Shown: piece after piece, positions 34,222-45,812 of the stretch
How the letters are laid out: every line of letters begins with the position of its first letter
Numbering within the stretch: position 1 is the first letter of the stretch
Origin: Misgurnus anguillicaudatus
Lineage: Eukaryota; Chordata; Actinopteri; Cypriniformes; Cobitidae
DNA: 64,000 nt
Direction: 5' to 3'
Assembly (NCBI RefSeq): GCF_027580225.2
Contig: NC_073359.2
Location: forward strand, 9,166,001-9,230,000
Notes under the pieces: model-generated
The model's input: the letters and a program-made list of their open reading frames with translations, nothing else
What the model was told of the DNA's origin: nothing
Databases searched by the model: none
Program-made: the position numbers and the translations under genes

Positions 34222-34919
34222 TGTTTTATGTTTCTGACCGCAAATGGTGATCCCTCTGGATGCGGTAATCCAGTCAGGAGATTTGAGGCAGGCTATTTTT
34301 AGGGCACCTTTTCTAGCCCCTTCCCCATGTGGGGTGAGCAGAGTGGATCCTAAAAAGGGCTGCTCAGTCGTGGGTGCAGCTGCCGGAGGGCTCTTTTTGC
34401 CTCATTCCAAGAGCCCAGCGACTGAATCAAGCACGCACCGCCTAATGTGCCAGTTTGTGACTAAGGGCTTCCAGATCTCACAATCCTGCCCCCGTCGCCA
34501 CATTCTGTTCGCCATAGGACTTAAACCGGATGTTAGGGTGGTTTCCCATGGAGGACGCCTGTGCGTGATTTTGTTTAACGTGGGGAGACTGTTGCACAAA
34601 CAGCCACCACACGATCCTTGACAGAGGAAGGGTCAGAATCCAGTGGCATGGAATCCAAGACGACTGGGGACCCTTTTCTGCTGCAGCCTTCATCCGCCTT
34701 CCCAGCCATTGTGACGCTCCCATAAGGCCAGCTGTCATCCTCCGCCTGCTCCACCGTTGAGGTCTTGGTTGGATGGATTGCTCTTTGTCAGGGGCCTCCC
34801 CCTTGACCTTACCGCCATGGGTGACCCTACCAGGAGCATAACTCCAGACGGCGTTGCTCTTGGGATCATGGGACCACACAAGCCTCTCTACCACGACAAG
34901 GTGGCAATCCCCAGAGAGT
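34222..34919 (-). other. LINE 5' region
   Basis: This stretch lies between the element's 5' boundary and the endonuclease ATG. It contains GGATTGCCACCTTGTCGTGG near 34900, a motif I associate with the 5' part of several vertebrate LINEs. A 138-codon minus-strand frame (34478-34894) shows no recognised domain and is probably untranslated leader or a degenerate first ORF. Confidence 0.5.
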
Positions 34920-34985
34920 AACCAAAACTAAGTTACTAGGGTTACGTAAAATCTTCAGTTTGGAGGCAGGGTGCCAGACGAACTT

Positions 34986-35541
34986 AAGCCGAAAGTATAC
35001 TAGGGACGTCCGCGTATGCGCGCCATCCGCATGCATCATTTTCGGCATCAGGAGGGTCCGCGGCCGGCTGCGCGGACTGTCCGCGTGCAGCCCAAAATTT
35101 GAGGCCACGCGGACAGTGCGCGTACAATCCGCGTACAACAGCGCATGCGCGTGAAAATATTTAGACAGGACACTCCACTATAAACAATTATACAAAGGAA
35201 ATAGACAGCATTTGCACACACGCTATCATTTTTCTTTGACTTTTACTTCTTCCAAGAACAGAAAGCTGTGGAGCATGTTTGTAACCATAATGTTTGATTC
35301 CTGTTCTTTGTTGTCTTGTTGTTTGTACTAAACTGTGTTTGCAATGGTTGATCAGTTACTTTTCTTCAGCTATCCTAATGTTTTAATTTACTGTAAATGT
35401 CGCCAAATCAGTGCTGCCCTGACGGCCTGTTAGAGTAATAGTTTCAATAAGAAATCATTTGTATTGCGTGTGCTTTCGAACGTGGCCATCCGCGTGTAGC
35501 CGCGGGTGTATCCTCGAAAAAAGGTATACCCCGGCCTTTAG
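34986..35541. mobile_element. Probable MITE with CpG-rich ends
   Basis: The left end TAAGCCGAAAGTATACTAGG and the right end AGGTATACCCCGGCCTTTAG are weakly inverted. GTCCGCGTATGCGC-type motifs repeat on the left side and CGCGTGTAGCCGCGG on the right. It is non-coding. The boundaries are approximate. Confidence 0.45.
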
Positions 35542-35744
35542 CCCCGCCCACAACATTTCAGGATGGGAAGTTCGGTCTGGAGTCACTCCGTTGTGGCGCT
35601 ACTACGCTCAAACGCTCGTGTGCCTAATTCAACTACGGCAATCATAACGACTGGCCCCGTTTCTATCGCATCAAATTACTAGCTAAAATGAAACTTGGCA
35701 CAAAAATTTACAATTGATCATATATCAGCGTGATAACAGCTACC

Positions 35745-36031
35745 TTAAAGGAACAGTATGTAGGATTGTGGCCAAAACTGGTACTGCAATCACAAAACTT
35801 GTGGCTAAAACTGGTACTGCAATCACACAACTGGTGGCCAATACACAAAATGACAACATAAACATCAGTTGAGGGCTGCATCTCCCCTTTTTAAATGACA
35901 ATATCCTGGCCAGACCACTGTTGTCAGTGTTATAAGTATTTGAAATGAAAATGATTTCTTAATGTCTAGTGACATACCAGGGCCATTTTATGAATAATTT
36001 ATTTAAATTTCTTACATACTGTTCCTTTAAA
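35745..36031. mobile_element. MITE with TTAAAGGAACAGTATGTA ends
   Basis: It starts TTAAAGGAACAGTATGTAGG and ends TTACATACTGTTCCTTTAAA, an inverted repeat of about 18 bp. Inside is a direct repeat of about 37 bp containing AAAACTGGTACTGCAATCAC. No coding capacity. Confidence 0.85.
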
Positions 36032-37197
36032 GGCCCAAAACCATCTTTCGAAAAATTTGAGTGGAAGTGTAAATATTTTTTTTAGAGCCGAGTCCGGTTC
36101 GTTTGCATGCAGAGGGCGGGGTTTATGCCTTGTACTGCAGCCAGCCACCAGGGGGCGATCAAAGAGCCAGCCCTTTCACTTTTCAAGATGTACGAGGCAC
36201 ACACCTCAACTTTCAAATACCCCTACATCCTAAATCGATGCTGACGATTGTGTTGGGGCAGGGCCATGCTTGGTGGCCCAAGTGCGTCATTGAGCCACCA
36301 TTTCACCCTGCCCAAAAAATCCTGTACACAGAAATGTGGAAAAACGATCTAACTCTGCAATTCAGTATACTACATAGTTTACAATCTTTTTGGTGTGTTT
36401 CAACAATACATTTCAAGAACGTTTTTTGCAGTATTCTGAAGAGTATTGCATGTTATTTTGTTACATAGTTCATATATTTCAAATGGATGTGAACAGTTTT
36501 TGTTCATGGAAACTTCATGAAATTGTTAAATTAAAGCGACCTTCCCCACTTACCCAACATATACTGTATGTTGTATGTAGACCTGTTTCGTTCATTTGTC
36601 CTCTTTTTTAGCCTTTGTACTGTTGAACAATATATGCAATCAGCACAACCATGAAAGATTCCTATTTTGATGGCACCATATGTGCCCTTTTCTGTACATC
36701 CAAGGGCACCCCTGTTATACTTCTTTCAAATCTAGTTATAGAGTTTTTGTTAACTTTAAATTGTTTTTCTGTAACCTTTATTTCTCTTTCTTTCAGTCTG
36801 CTATGTGCCTGGTTGTTTTTTGTTAGACTAACACTTAGACACAAGCTTTGGAAACCTTGAGCCAAAGTTCTCAATCTTCACTTTAGACTTCCATTTGACA
36901 TCGTTCAGGCTGTTTTCACACACAAAAACTAATGGCATTTTAAATATCTTAATGCCATTATCAGCTCTTTGGATTTATAAATGTTTAGACGGATGTTTCT
37001 TAAAACATTGTTTTATTCGGTTATACAGCATACAGCTGAATTGCTTTCACACCAACCAAATAAAAAATCTAGTTTGACAAATTCGTCCATTTATCGCATT
37101 TCTAAGGATCTTTTTGTCACCGGGGGTTAATTTCAGAACCGCAAATAAAAAGAAAAAAAAACTTCTTTTTTCATCTGCTTCTCTCTTTTTTTTGCAG
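36032..37197. other. Intron sequence upstream of the TM7 exon
   Basis: No exon is recognised. A polypyrimidine tract (CTCTCTTTTTTTTGCAG, 37181-37197) forms the acceptor of the exon that follows. The preceding receptor exon was not found in 9-37 kb, so it is either very divergent, missed, or upstream of the window. Confidence 0.5.
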
Positions 37198-37239
37198 GGT
37201 CTCTTCATCTTCCTGATATATGGCGTGTACAACACTGAG
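37198..37239 (+). CDS. Class B/adhesion GPCR, 42-bp TM7 exon
   Basis: The exon lies between TTTTTTTTGCAG and GTAAGT and encodes 14 residues in phase 0, GLFIFLIYGVYNTE. This is the second half of transmembrane helix 7 up to the conserved Glu at the start of helix 8 (pattern G-F/L-x-x-x-x-x-Y-x-x-x-N-x-E). From family knowledge, class B receptors commonly have a 42-bp exon in just this place, which supports the call more than length alone. It joins in frame to 46552-46605. The adhesion subfamily is not resolved; ADGRV1 or a D-group receptor are only guesses. Confidence 0.75.
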
Positions 37240-38354
37240 GTAAGTCCGCAGTGCATCTCAAGGCTAACTGAGTGAGTGAGAGAAATGACATGATGTTTCT
37301 GATGGGACCCCCACCCAACCAAAAAAAGGCCGCGGGGGGATATTGAAGCGCGCCTCCTTTTGCCTTTTCTTTTTTCGACGGGAACGTCCCACTGCCCTTC
37401 ATGCTTGGGCTAACTTATATGCATCCAGGCCCACCATTAAACACTGACACCCGGAGTAAAGAGCCAGTCATCCCTCAAGCACATTGGCCAATATTTCACT
37501 GCCTCTTTAAGTTTTTTAAACGCACAGTCTTCCATTTAACATTCTGACATTAGAGCTCACCGCGAGTTCAACGCCGGAGACGGATGGTGGAAACGGATAT
37601 GTATGCGGGACGCTGGGCAAATTTAACTGCAGGACGGTTATTACAATTTAGATGAGTGAAAAAACTAAATACTGAAGTGAAACTTACATTTGAATGTGAA
37701 TGAGCCGCATACAATATCAGATCAGCTTGTGTATTTATTATTTGTGTTGTGGTTTCCTCCTTGGATACCCTTTTGCCTAAACCAGAGTATGTGGTTTAAT
37801 TTTTGTTATACTCATGAATTAAATTAATAACATTATTAAAGATGCAATAATATACCTTACAATGTTGTGGCAGAAAGCAAATCATTAAATTGCATTCCAA
37901 AAGTCTCTTTTTTGTTTTATTTCCTTCGAACATAAATGTATCAGATTGCTGACCTACACCCCGCAGCAGTCCATACTGAATTTAAGTTGTCTTTCAGCGG
38001 GTTGCACCACATGCGTCACATTTTTGAGATGCCGTGTTTGGGTTTAAAAATATTTCACGTCTCAATACCCCTTCATTCGGCTGTGTTTTGTTGTACTGTA
38101 TCTAGCTGTTTAAAATGCAAGATCATGTTCTGTGCGATCGGCCTCAGTCATTCTGTGCTGACTGCTCTATGTAAGTGTGGTTTGGCGAGGCACGTTGCCT
38201 ATAGCAGCAGCTCGGGCTGGGCTGACCACGGACCCACAAAAACATGAAGTACTTCCAGCTTGAATTTCTCCATTGGTAGGAAGCCATTCATTATTACAGT
38301 GCTTACATACAAGTCACGGGACACAGAGTTTTAATCAAATTACTGTTTTTAAAA
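37240..38354. other. First intron of the visible receptor exons, 5' part
   Basis: The sequence is unique with no recognised exon. The intron continues to 46551 and is mostly transposon-derived after 38355. Confidence 0.5.
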
Positions 38355-39085
38355 TTAAAGGAATAGTCTACTCATTTTCAATATTAAAATATGTTATTAC
38401 CTTAACTAAGAATTGTTGATACATCCCTCTATCATCTGTGTGCGTGCATGTAAGCGCCGGAGCGCGCTGCGACGCTTCGATAGCATTTAGCTTAGCCCCA
38501 TTCATTCAATTGTACCATTTAGAGATAAAGTTAGAAGTGACCAAACACATCAATGTTTTTCCTATTTAAGACGAGTAGTTATACGAGCAAGTTTGGTTGT
38601 ACAAAATAAAACGTAGCTCTTTTCTAAGCGGATTTAAAAGAGGAACTATATTTTATGGCGTAATAGCACTTTTGGGAGTACTTCGACTCGCCTGAAAAGT
38701 CCGCTCCCCTTCTCACTCTCATAATGGGAGAGGGAGGGTGTTACTGCGCCGAGTCGAAGTACTCCCAAAAGTGCTATTACGCCATAAAATATAGCTCCTC
38801 TTTTAAATCCGCTTAGAAAAGCGCTACGTTTTATTTTGTACCACCAAACTTGCTCGTATAACTACTCGTCTTAAATAGGAAAAACGTTGATGTGTTTGGT
38901 CACTTCTAACTTTATCTCTAAATGGTACCATTGAATGAATGAGGCTAAGCTAAATGCTATCGAAGCGTCGCAGCGAGCTCCAGCGCTTACGTGCACGCAC
39001 ACAGATGATAGAGGGATGTATCAACAATTCTTAGTTAAGGTAATAACATATTTTAATATTGAAAATGAGTAGACTATTCCGTTAA
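38355..39085. mobile_element. 731-bp near-perfect foldback element
   Basis: It starts TTAAAGGAATAGTCTACTCA and ends GAGTAGACTATTCCGTTAA. The left arm (about 38355-38694) is the reverse complement of the right arm (about 38746-39085) with only scattered mismatches. For example, TGGGAGTACTTCGACTCG at 38672 returns as CGAGTCGAAGTACTCCCA at 38748. The loop is only about 50 bp. It is non-coding and capable of forming a very stable hairpin. Confidence 0.9.
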
Positions 39086-39110
39086 TGGTACTAAAGCAAA
39101 GCGTTATGTG

Positions 39111-39574
39111 TAGGGATGCATCGATACCACTTTTTAAGGATCGAGTATGAGTACCGATATTTTTTCCTCGATACCGATACGTGTTTTTTTTCATGTGACA
39201 ATTTTCTAACAACCACACAATGAGACTAATGAACATATCAGCATCTTTATTTTTAACAACTTCAACTCATATTATATAAATCAAATAATTCTTATGTGCT
39301 TATCATCACAAATTTTCAAAGCCAAAATTTCACAGTGTCCAATAACCTGCAAAGGGTAAAACCAAGGACGTAATGAATGTATTTTTACCTGCCTGTCACA
39401 AAGCTGTCAAAGTGCTAAAGAAAACACAGACAACAAGACAATCAAATTAGTCACAAAGTGTCATAAAGTACGTCACGTGAGGTTTCGGTTTTTGGTATCG
39501 GGGTATTTTTACGAGTACGAGTACAAGTATATGAGCTTGGTGTCGGCCCCGATACTGGTATCGGTGCATCCCTA
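39111..39574. mobile_element. hAT MITE with perfect 8-bp duplication
   Basis: It starts TAGGGATGCATCGATACCAC and ends ACTGGTATCGGTGCATCCCTA, flanked by GTTATGTG at 39103-39110 and 39575-39582. It is a close relative of 13270-14008 without that copy's nested insertion. It is non-coding. Confidence 0.92.
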
Positions 39575-40140
39575 GTTATGTGTATTGTGTAACTTTTCGA
39601 AGGATCTCTTGACAGAAATGCAATGTAATGTACGTAACTATATTATCAGTGGTGTATAAAGACTTTACACAATGAACTGTATTGTTTGAATTACCTTAGT
39701 ATGAGCCGTTTTATCTACATGTACGGCATGAAAGTCAACAACATGTTTCTACAGTAGCCCTAAACGAACAAACTGTTCCACACAGCGCGTTTCATCCCTA
39801 CGTTGTCTCACTGTGCGTTCACACCAGACGCGGACGACTCGGTAAGCGTGAGTGATTTACATGTTAAGTCAATGCAAAGACGTGTTGCGGTAACCAATCA
39901 GAAGCTTGCTTACTCTAGTAGTGATGTGATTACAGGAAGCGAACAGAGTCACAGAAGCCACTCCCATGACGCGAATTTCCACGTGAATGTCTCGAATGGC
40001 AGCGAAGTAAACTCAAAATGTTAAAGCGTCACTACGTGCGAATAGTGCGTTTTTGCTGCCTCTACCGCGTCTGGTGTGAACGCACAGTCAGACGACTACA
40101 TGTTTGTTCTGTGGCGGCTACCATATGCATTTAAAAATTC
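39575..40140. mobile_element. CTTAAAGGTG-type MITE, copy 2, interrupted
   Basis: Segments TATTGTGTAACTTTTCGAAG and GATCTCTTGACAGAAATGCA match 16596-16640, and GACTACATGTTTGTTCTGTG matches 16816-16840. The two matching parts are separated by a Harbinger-like MITE at 39811-40087. The left terminus is lost or altered at the hAT insertion and the right terminus is not found. Confidence 0.75.
39811..40087. mobile_element. Harbinger-like MITE at a TCA target
   Basis: It starts CTGTGCGTTCACACCAGACG and ends GTCTGGTGTGAACGCACAG, a perfect inverted repeat. It is flanked by TCA (39808-39810 and 40088-40090). The related uninterrupted sequence at 16806-16818 reads TTTCTCAGACAGC with one TCA, so it serves as the empty site. 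Confidence 0.88.
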
Positions 40141-40393
40141 AGGGGGGAATCCTGTTTGCGCGTCCAACATTATACAAAGGGAAAATGTTTCAACGCATTT
40201 GGATTCCATGATTCCGTCCGCATTATCCGCATCGCGGAAATCATAGGGCGTTAAATGAATAACTTGCCTTATCTTGCCTTATCTCACTCCTTCAAGTCTA
40301 ACTGACACTGCGATTGTAAACCAAGACTGTGAGTGGCATCCGGAAGTGCTTGCGCAGAGTTACGCACAGTGTGTTAACGTTATCGATCACTTA

Positions 40394-40743
40394 TAGTGAT
40401 GGTCGCTTTTGAAGCACTGCTTCATGAAACTTTTACGGATCTTTTGTTTCGAATCATTGGTTCGGAGTATGTTTCAAAACTGACCAAGTCACTTGATTTT
40501 AGCAAACGAGGCTTCATTACGTCATAACTGTTTCGAAACGTTTCGAAAATCCGATGATTCACCACCTGGGGGAGTTGTTAAAAAGTGTAAATTGTTTGGA
40601 CAGAATTGCTTTTACACTATTTTGACCAGCAGGTGTCGCCAGCATGTGTTGTGTTTCGAACACTTCAAAAAACTGAATCAATTTTTAAAGCAATTGGTTC
40701 AATTGATTCGACGCTTTAAAATGCTTCGTTCCTCCCATCACTA
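40394..40743. mobile_element. 350-bp hAT MITE with perfect 8-bp duplication
   Basis: It starts TAGTGATGGTCGCTTTTGAA and ends CGTTCCTCCCATCACTA, flanked by ATCACTTA (40386-40393 and 40744-40751). The interior contains repeated TTTCGAA palindromes. It is non-coding. Confidence 0.9.
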
Positions 40744-41398
40744 ATCACTTATCGAACTGTCATTACATATTTATCGGGAAAATTTATATCAGGAAAATAT
40801 CGTTATCGAATGATCTCCCAGCACTACCGAGGTGATATATTGGGATATTTCCTGTTTTAGGAATAATATTATTTTAGGATATAATTTTAGGAAAGCCGCC
40901 ATTAAGAACACACACCATATGCAAACCGTTTAAAAGTTTGCTATCTAGTGGTCAGGATGTAAACTCCAAAGGAAACAACTGTGTCATGAATCTTGTATGA
41001 TTTATATTTTAAAAATATCTATATTGCATTTTTGGGAATGTTGTTTAATTGAAATGAAAGATAACTTTTGTTAAATTAAGTTTGCTTTGTTAAAACTGTG
41101 AAAACCAAACAACACGATCTTGAGATAGATAATAGTACATCGATCTTCGGCTATTTAAATAACTGTGATTTAATTATGCATAAGCATTTGTTTTGGCATC
41201 TATGTAAACTTTGAACTGAACCGAGTGCATGATGTCATCAAAGCCAAAAGTGGACTTACCAAATTTAGAGATTTTGAAATCCATGTTAGTTTTTTTAATC
41301 CAATTAGTGTAATTTATCATCAAAATAATAATAATCTTTACATAAGAAAAATGCTAAATAGAGGCATCTTCAATCGACTGTACATTTAAAGTAGTATA

Positions 41399-41790
41399 TT
41401 AAAGGGGACATATCATGAAAATCTGACTTTTTCCATGTTTAAGTGCTATAATTGAGTCCATCAATTTAGAAAATGTTAAAAAGATCAACCCAGTAACTTA
41501 GTTTTGGCAAACCATTCTCTGCAAATATGTAAAAAATAGGTCATTGAATTTTGTCTCCCCTTGTGATGTCATAATACTGCCCCTTAATCTGCACTATCCA
41601 ACCATGGCACTTGTATTCAGTGCAGAGATCACCTCATTTGCATTTTAAAGGACCCAAAACGGCACATTTTTCAATTTTAACATGTTATAATAAATTATCT
41701 ATATGATATTTTAAGCTAGAGCTTCACACATGTATTCTGGGAACACCAAAGATTTATTGTACATCTTAAAAAGTCTTGTGAAATGTTCCT
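41399..41790. mobile_element. MITE of the family that hosts the LINE
   Basis: It begins TTAAAGGGGACATATCATGA and includes AACTTAGTTTTGGCAAACCA, which is the intact version of the site where the LINE inserted at 28781/34920. The right limit is approximate. Sequence between 40752 and 41398 shows no gene. Confidence 0.7.
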
Positions 41791-44040
41791 TTTAAATATT
41801 ATAGATCAAATGCTAATGCAAATCTGACTTTTTTATGAGATCTAACTTATCTCAACAATATACGTATAATAAAAAAATGTTGGGGGCTCTTACACCTCCA
41901 CATCTTTTTGTCTGCTGTCCACCAGGGTTGCCAGATCCGCGTAACCAAATTCTATTCACAGCCCAAATACCAACAACTAATCAACCAAATCCTTTCATCT
42001 CTAACCCGCAGAAAAAACATCAACCTGCAGAAACCCAATTCAGAACTTCTCTGCTGTCCACCCTTCTTCACCTCCACTTCTGAGTACAGACGAAGCTCCT
42101 CTGCCTTTTGTCTACCTTTGCTTCTACCTTTTTACTCCCTACAAAAGATGTGTAAGGAAACGGCCCTGAAACCAAGTCCCGTATTGACACAGTCGAGATT
42201 CTCCACTGACCCTCTTCGCATTGTAAAATAAATCATCGCGCATTCTTGCTTAAGAGGCTCTTTCAGTACGTCGGAGTCTATTTTCCAACTCCTGGTTCTC
42301 CTTGACCCAGAGGTCTTCACAATTTGTGAGCAGCTCGTGTCTGCTTTACACTTTCTCAAAAGGGGGTTCGCAGATACAAAATGTGATAATCTCGGAATTT
42401 GTTTTTCTTTTTTTGTTCTGTGAATTAAATTTTTTTTTATTCTTAATATGGAAATAAAGGCGTGACAGGAAACGTCAGCGGATTAAATTTTACACACTCA
42501 AACACCAAGGAAATTCTTGTTTAATAGAAAGATTGTAAAAAAAGTGTTGGTAAACAAAAAATTAAAAAGACAGAACAGAAAAGGGAAACATTTTGGCCTG
42601 TCTGCTCTCATTTTAAGAAACGTCCACCACTTCAATAACGTTAAAATCTTTGTAATTCATCTCTACTGTTTGATTATCTCAAATCAAACATGCAAATGAA
42701 AACGCGTAAGATCAGTGGTGTTGTAATTTAGTTTTGAGAGAGATCAGGACCACGTCCCCCGAGGTTCACGGAGCATGCCATTTATTTAAGTGCACAAGCC
42801 ATTTGTCAAAACATTGGAATATTTTCTTGTAAAATATCCTAGATAAAATATGCATATGTCTGGGTGTGCCTTTGGTTTACTGGAACATCTAATGTAAGGT
42901 AACAGTTAATTTAGTAATTTATTTAACATAAATTATTCATAATGCCCGCATATAGTAATAAAATAGTTTGAAATAATAGATGATTGCAATTCATTTGATA
43001 ATTTACAGCATTAGCATCTTATTGTTCTCATTCAGATTTTACATACACACAAACCAATTAAATTAGCTAACACCGTTACTTTGATCATTAAGGCAGAACA
43101 TTTCATTATAAATTTAAAGTGAAATTTTACTTAATGGTCCTCCAAACTTTTATAAGATCTGTGTTACCATTTGCATTGCTTTCATATGGAAATGCTTCTA
43201 ATGTAAGTACATGACTGTAAAACATAGAGAAAAAAACGAAACCCCTTTTAAGAGCAGCGACTTTAAGCCAATTCTTCAACCACAACCTAGTTCGCTCCTT
43301 TTTACCCGAAATAAAGTGATTTGATTTCCCAGTTCCATTCATTAAAGGTACAGCGCACTTTAGACATAACGTGTCGTGATTTGTTGAAAAGAAAGAAAGA
43401 GAGAGAGAGAGCGAAGAGAGTCTATTTGCAAATCTGACATATTACCGTTGACTCAGAGCTGTCAGAGCTTTTCTGTTCCCTTCATTAGCCCTGTCGGCAC
43501 AGCGATAGTGTCTATTCAAAACATGCTTCTGTGTGTGTATATATGCATGGCAGCAATAATTTATGACTACAGCAGACCTAATGAAGTCATAAGAGCTAAT
43601 GCATATTCACCAGCAAAGGGCTGGTACTCGTGCTGGGAAATACGGAGGTTTTTTTGTGTGGTTGCCGACAGTCAGGCTGAAATATAATATCATGCAAGCC
43701 TAGAAACAGCTGGATTGTGTTGTGAAGACCATTGTCGTATAGAAATGAAAATATTTGCTGATTAAAAGAGCCTTACATGTGGGGTGTGAATGTTTGAGAT
43801 TGAAAATCTGTGATTCATCTCTGATTAGTCTTATTTGAACTTAAAAAAGTTTTGATATTTTTATAAATGCAATAGAAATAGAGAAACAGAAAACTAAAAC
43901 ATAATTTAAAATAAATAAGAAATATTTAAGATAATGCATTATTTTCTAAAGCCTTCTCCGGACTATCGTAACTCTTTTTTTTACTAAAGGTTAGATTTTG
44001 TTGGCCATGACAGCTTGTTTTCATGCTGTCATAAAAGATA
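41791..44040. other. Gene-free intronic DNA
   Basis: No exon is recognised. A GA-rich microsatellite is at about 43389-43412. The frames at 41835-42231 are Pro/Thr-rich by composition only and show no family signature. Confidence 0.5.
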
Positions 44041-44455
44041 GGCCCTGTCCCAAATGGCGCACTTCATGTGGACTTTGGGTCTCGTGGACTTAAATTTGCT
44101 TGTGCTCGCTTAGTCTACGAGTCCGTAGGGTGTCCCATCTGTCATTTTTATGCTTTAAAGTGTGCTCATCAGCGCCCCCTTGATGTGGTCTCCGGTGAAG
44201 CGCACTTTACCAACCCAGAAGTCCTTGCGAAAGAGCAATCAGACCAATCCGATGATGGAAGGGAGGCGTTCACACTGACCGCCAACTTCTCTTCCTATAT
44301 CCGGTGTGACGCTCGAGTCTGTCCCAAAACACGACTCCCGGTGCACCCACGTGGACTCGCATCAAGGGTCCCTAAAGTCTGGACTCTATGATGTCATCAA
44401 AGTGTGGACTCTGAGGAGGACCACAAGTCCAGAGTGCGCCATTTGGGACAGGGCC
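44041..44455. mobile_element. MITE with GGCCCTGTCCCAAATGGCGCA ends
   Basis: The left end GGCCCTGTCCCAAATGGCGC and the right end GCGCCATTTGGGACAGGGCC are perfect inverted copies over about 20 bp. Inner GTGGACTTTGGGTCTCG and GTCTGGACTCTATG blocks are loosely mirrored. It is non-coding; open frames inside come from the repeat. Confidence 0.88.
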
Positions 44456-44462
44456 ATAAATG

Positions 44463-45252
44463 TGGAGCTGCAACAACTAATCGATAAAATCGGTAAAATT
44501 AATTATGGCATTCGTTGTCAACGAATTTCTTTATCGATTAGTTGGTCTGTGATGTCACATGCTCCCGCACCACCGTCGAGCTGCCCGTCACGTTTTATTC
44601 TTACAATGCAAGCTGTGACTGCCTTCTCTCCGCCTATTTTTGTAATCTGAGGTACTGAACACAATGTTTTACGTCTTTTCTGACTTCTGGCACGAATACA
44701 CGATGTACAGTGCTATTTTTAGCCTTTCATTGATAAAACTAAAGCAGCTGATCTCTGCATAGTAGAAAGTTGCGCAATCTTATTTCATCAATTGCGCTGA
44801 AAAATCAGAGAAAGCTCTAACATATACATGTACAAAACACTGTGCAGCATGTTTACTTACAACACAAGCAGCGGACTCCGACATAATATTAGTTTTCTTT
44901 TTTTATAAACTCGTCATTACTCCCGCTTGCGTTTAAATCACAGCAGAGAAACTCGCCCACAGTCTCCACAGACCACCCCCTGAAAGTATTTAAGACAAAG
45001 GTGGTCAAAAGTGGACAAAAGAGACTGATTTAAATACCAGGTGTAAACGTGATTTGTCTCTCTCGTCCACTTGTGATCCGATCAACGAAAACACATCTTA
45101 ATACCGAGTGTAAACAGCCCCCAAAAAGTAAGGTGCTGTTTCTTCATTTACATCTAAATAAGGAAATATTTATATTTTATCCGATTAGTCGATTAATCGG
45201 AAAAATAATCCCCCCGATTAATCGATTATGAAAATAATCGTTAGTTGCAGCC
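44463..45252. mobile_element. MITE with AGCTGCAAC/GTTGCAGC ends
   Basis: It starts GGAGCTGCAACAACTAATCG and ends ATAATCGTTAGTTGCAGCC, with many ATCGATTA motifs. It begins within 10 bp of the end of the preceding MITE. Its second half is repeated directly downstream at 45358-45812. Confidence 0.75.
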
Positions 45253-45357
45253 ATAAATAAATGACGTACCAAATACTAACAAATTTAGAAATGTGTGTTT
45301 CTTTTTTAATTTAGCTTTGCAGTCATATTGTTATGCTTGTTAATGTAAATGGAAAGA

Positions 45358-45812
45358 TATGCAAAAGTTGTGCGATCTTATTTCATCAATTGCGCTGAAA
45401 TATCAAAGAAAGCTCTAACATATACCTTTACAAAACAGTGTGCAGCATGTTTACTTAAAACACAAGCAGCAGACTCCGACATAATAGTAGTTTGCGTTTT
45501 TATAAACTCGTCATTACTTGCGTTTAAATGACAGCACAGAGACTCGCCCACAGCCTCCACAGACCACCCCCTCAAAGTATTCAGGACAAAAGCGGTCAAA
45601 AGTGGACAAAAGAGACGGATTTAAATACCAGGTGTAACATGATGTGTCTCTTTTGTCCACTTGTGATCCGATCAATGAAAACACATCTTAATACCGAGTG
45701 TAAACAGCCCCAAAAAAGTCAGGTGCTGTTTCTCCATTTACATCTTAAGGAAATCGGAAAAATAATCGCCCGATTAATCGATTATGAAAATAATCGTTAG
45801 TTGCAGCCATAG
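45358..45812 (+). repeat. Partial tandem copy of 44769-45252
   Basis: TCTTATTTCATCAATTGCGC at 45374 matches 44777, and ATAATCGTTAGTTGCAGCC near 45791 matches 45235. The copy continues past the MITE terminus into GACGTACCAAATACTAACAA in both cases. The repeat is therefore a local duplication of about 0.6 kb, not a second transposition. Confidence 0.8.

Larger units (their letters stand above)
28783..34919 (-). mobile_element. Non-LTR retrotransposon (APE-type LINE), nearly full length
   Basis: Read on the minus strand it has a 5' region (34919-34222) starting GGGATTGCCACCTTGTCGTG. Next come an AP-type endonuclease, reverse transcriptase and a C-terminal C2H2 zinc finger ending at 28830, and then a short 3' tail. 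It is split by a piggyBac-like element at 31313-33514; without that, the LINE is about 3.9 kb. There is no poly(A) tail and no clear target duplication was found at its borders with the MITE. Endonuclease, RT and zinc finger in one frame suggest an APE-type clade, but I do not assign it further. Confidence 0.85.
28545..34945 (-). mobile_element. MITE split by a LINE insertion
   Basis: The left part (28545-28780) is the reverse complement of the copy at 41399-41790: shared blocks include CATATAGATAATTTATTATA and GGTTGGATAGTGCAGA. It stops at AGAAAATGGTTT. The continuation of the same family, CCAAAACTAAGTTACTAGGG, appears at about 34920, beyond the LINE. The uninterrupted copy at 41399 reads straight across this joint. 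Hence the LINE landed inside an older MITE. The far end of the MITE after about 34945 is lost. Confidence 0.75.

Noticed and set aside
34478..34894. 138-codon minus-strand frame at the LINE 5' end as a first LINE ORF
   Set aside because: No RNA-binding or zinc-knuckle motif is visible. It is better treated as leader sequence.
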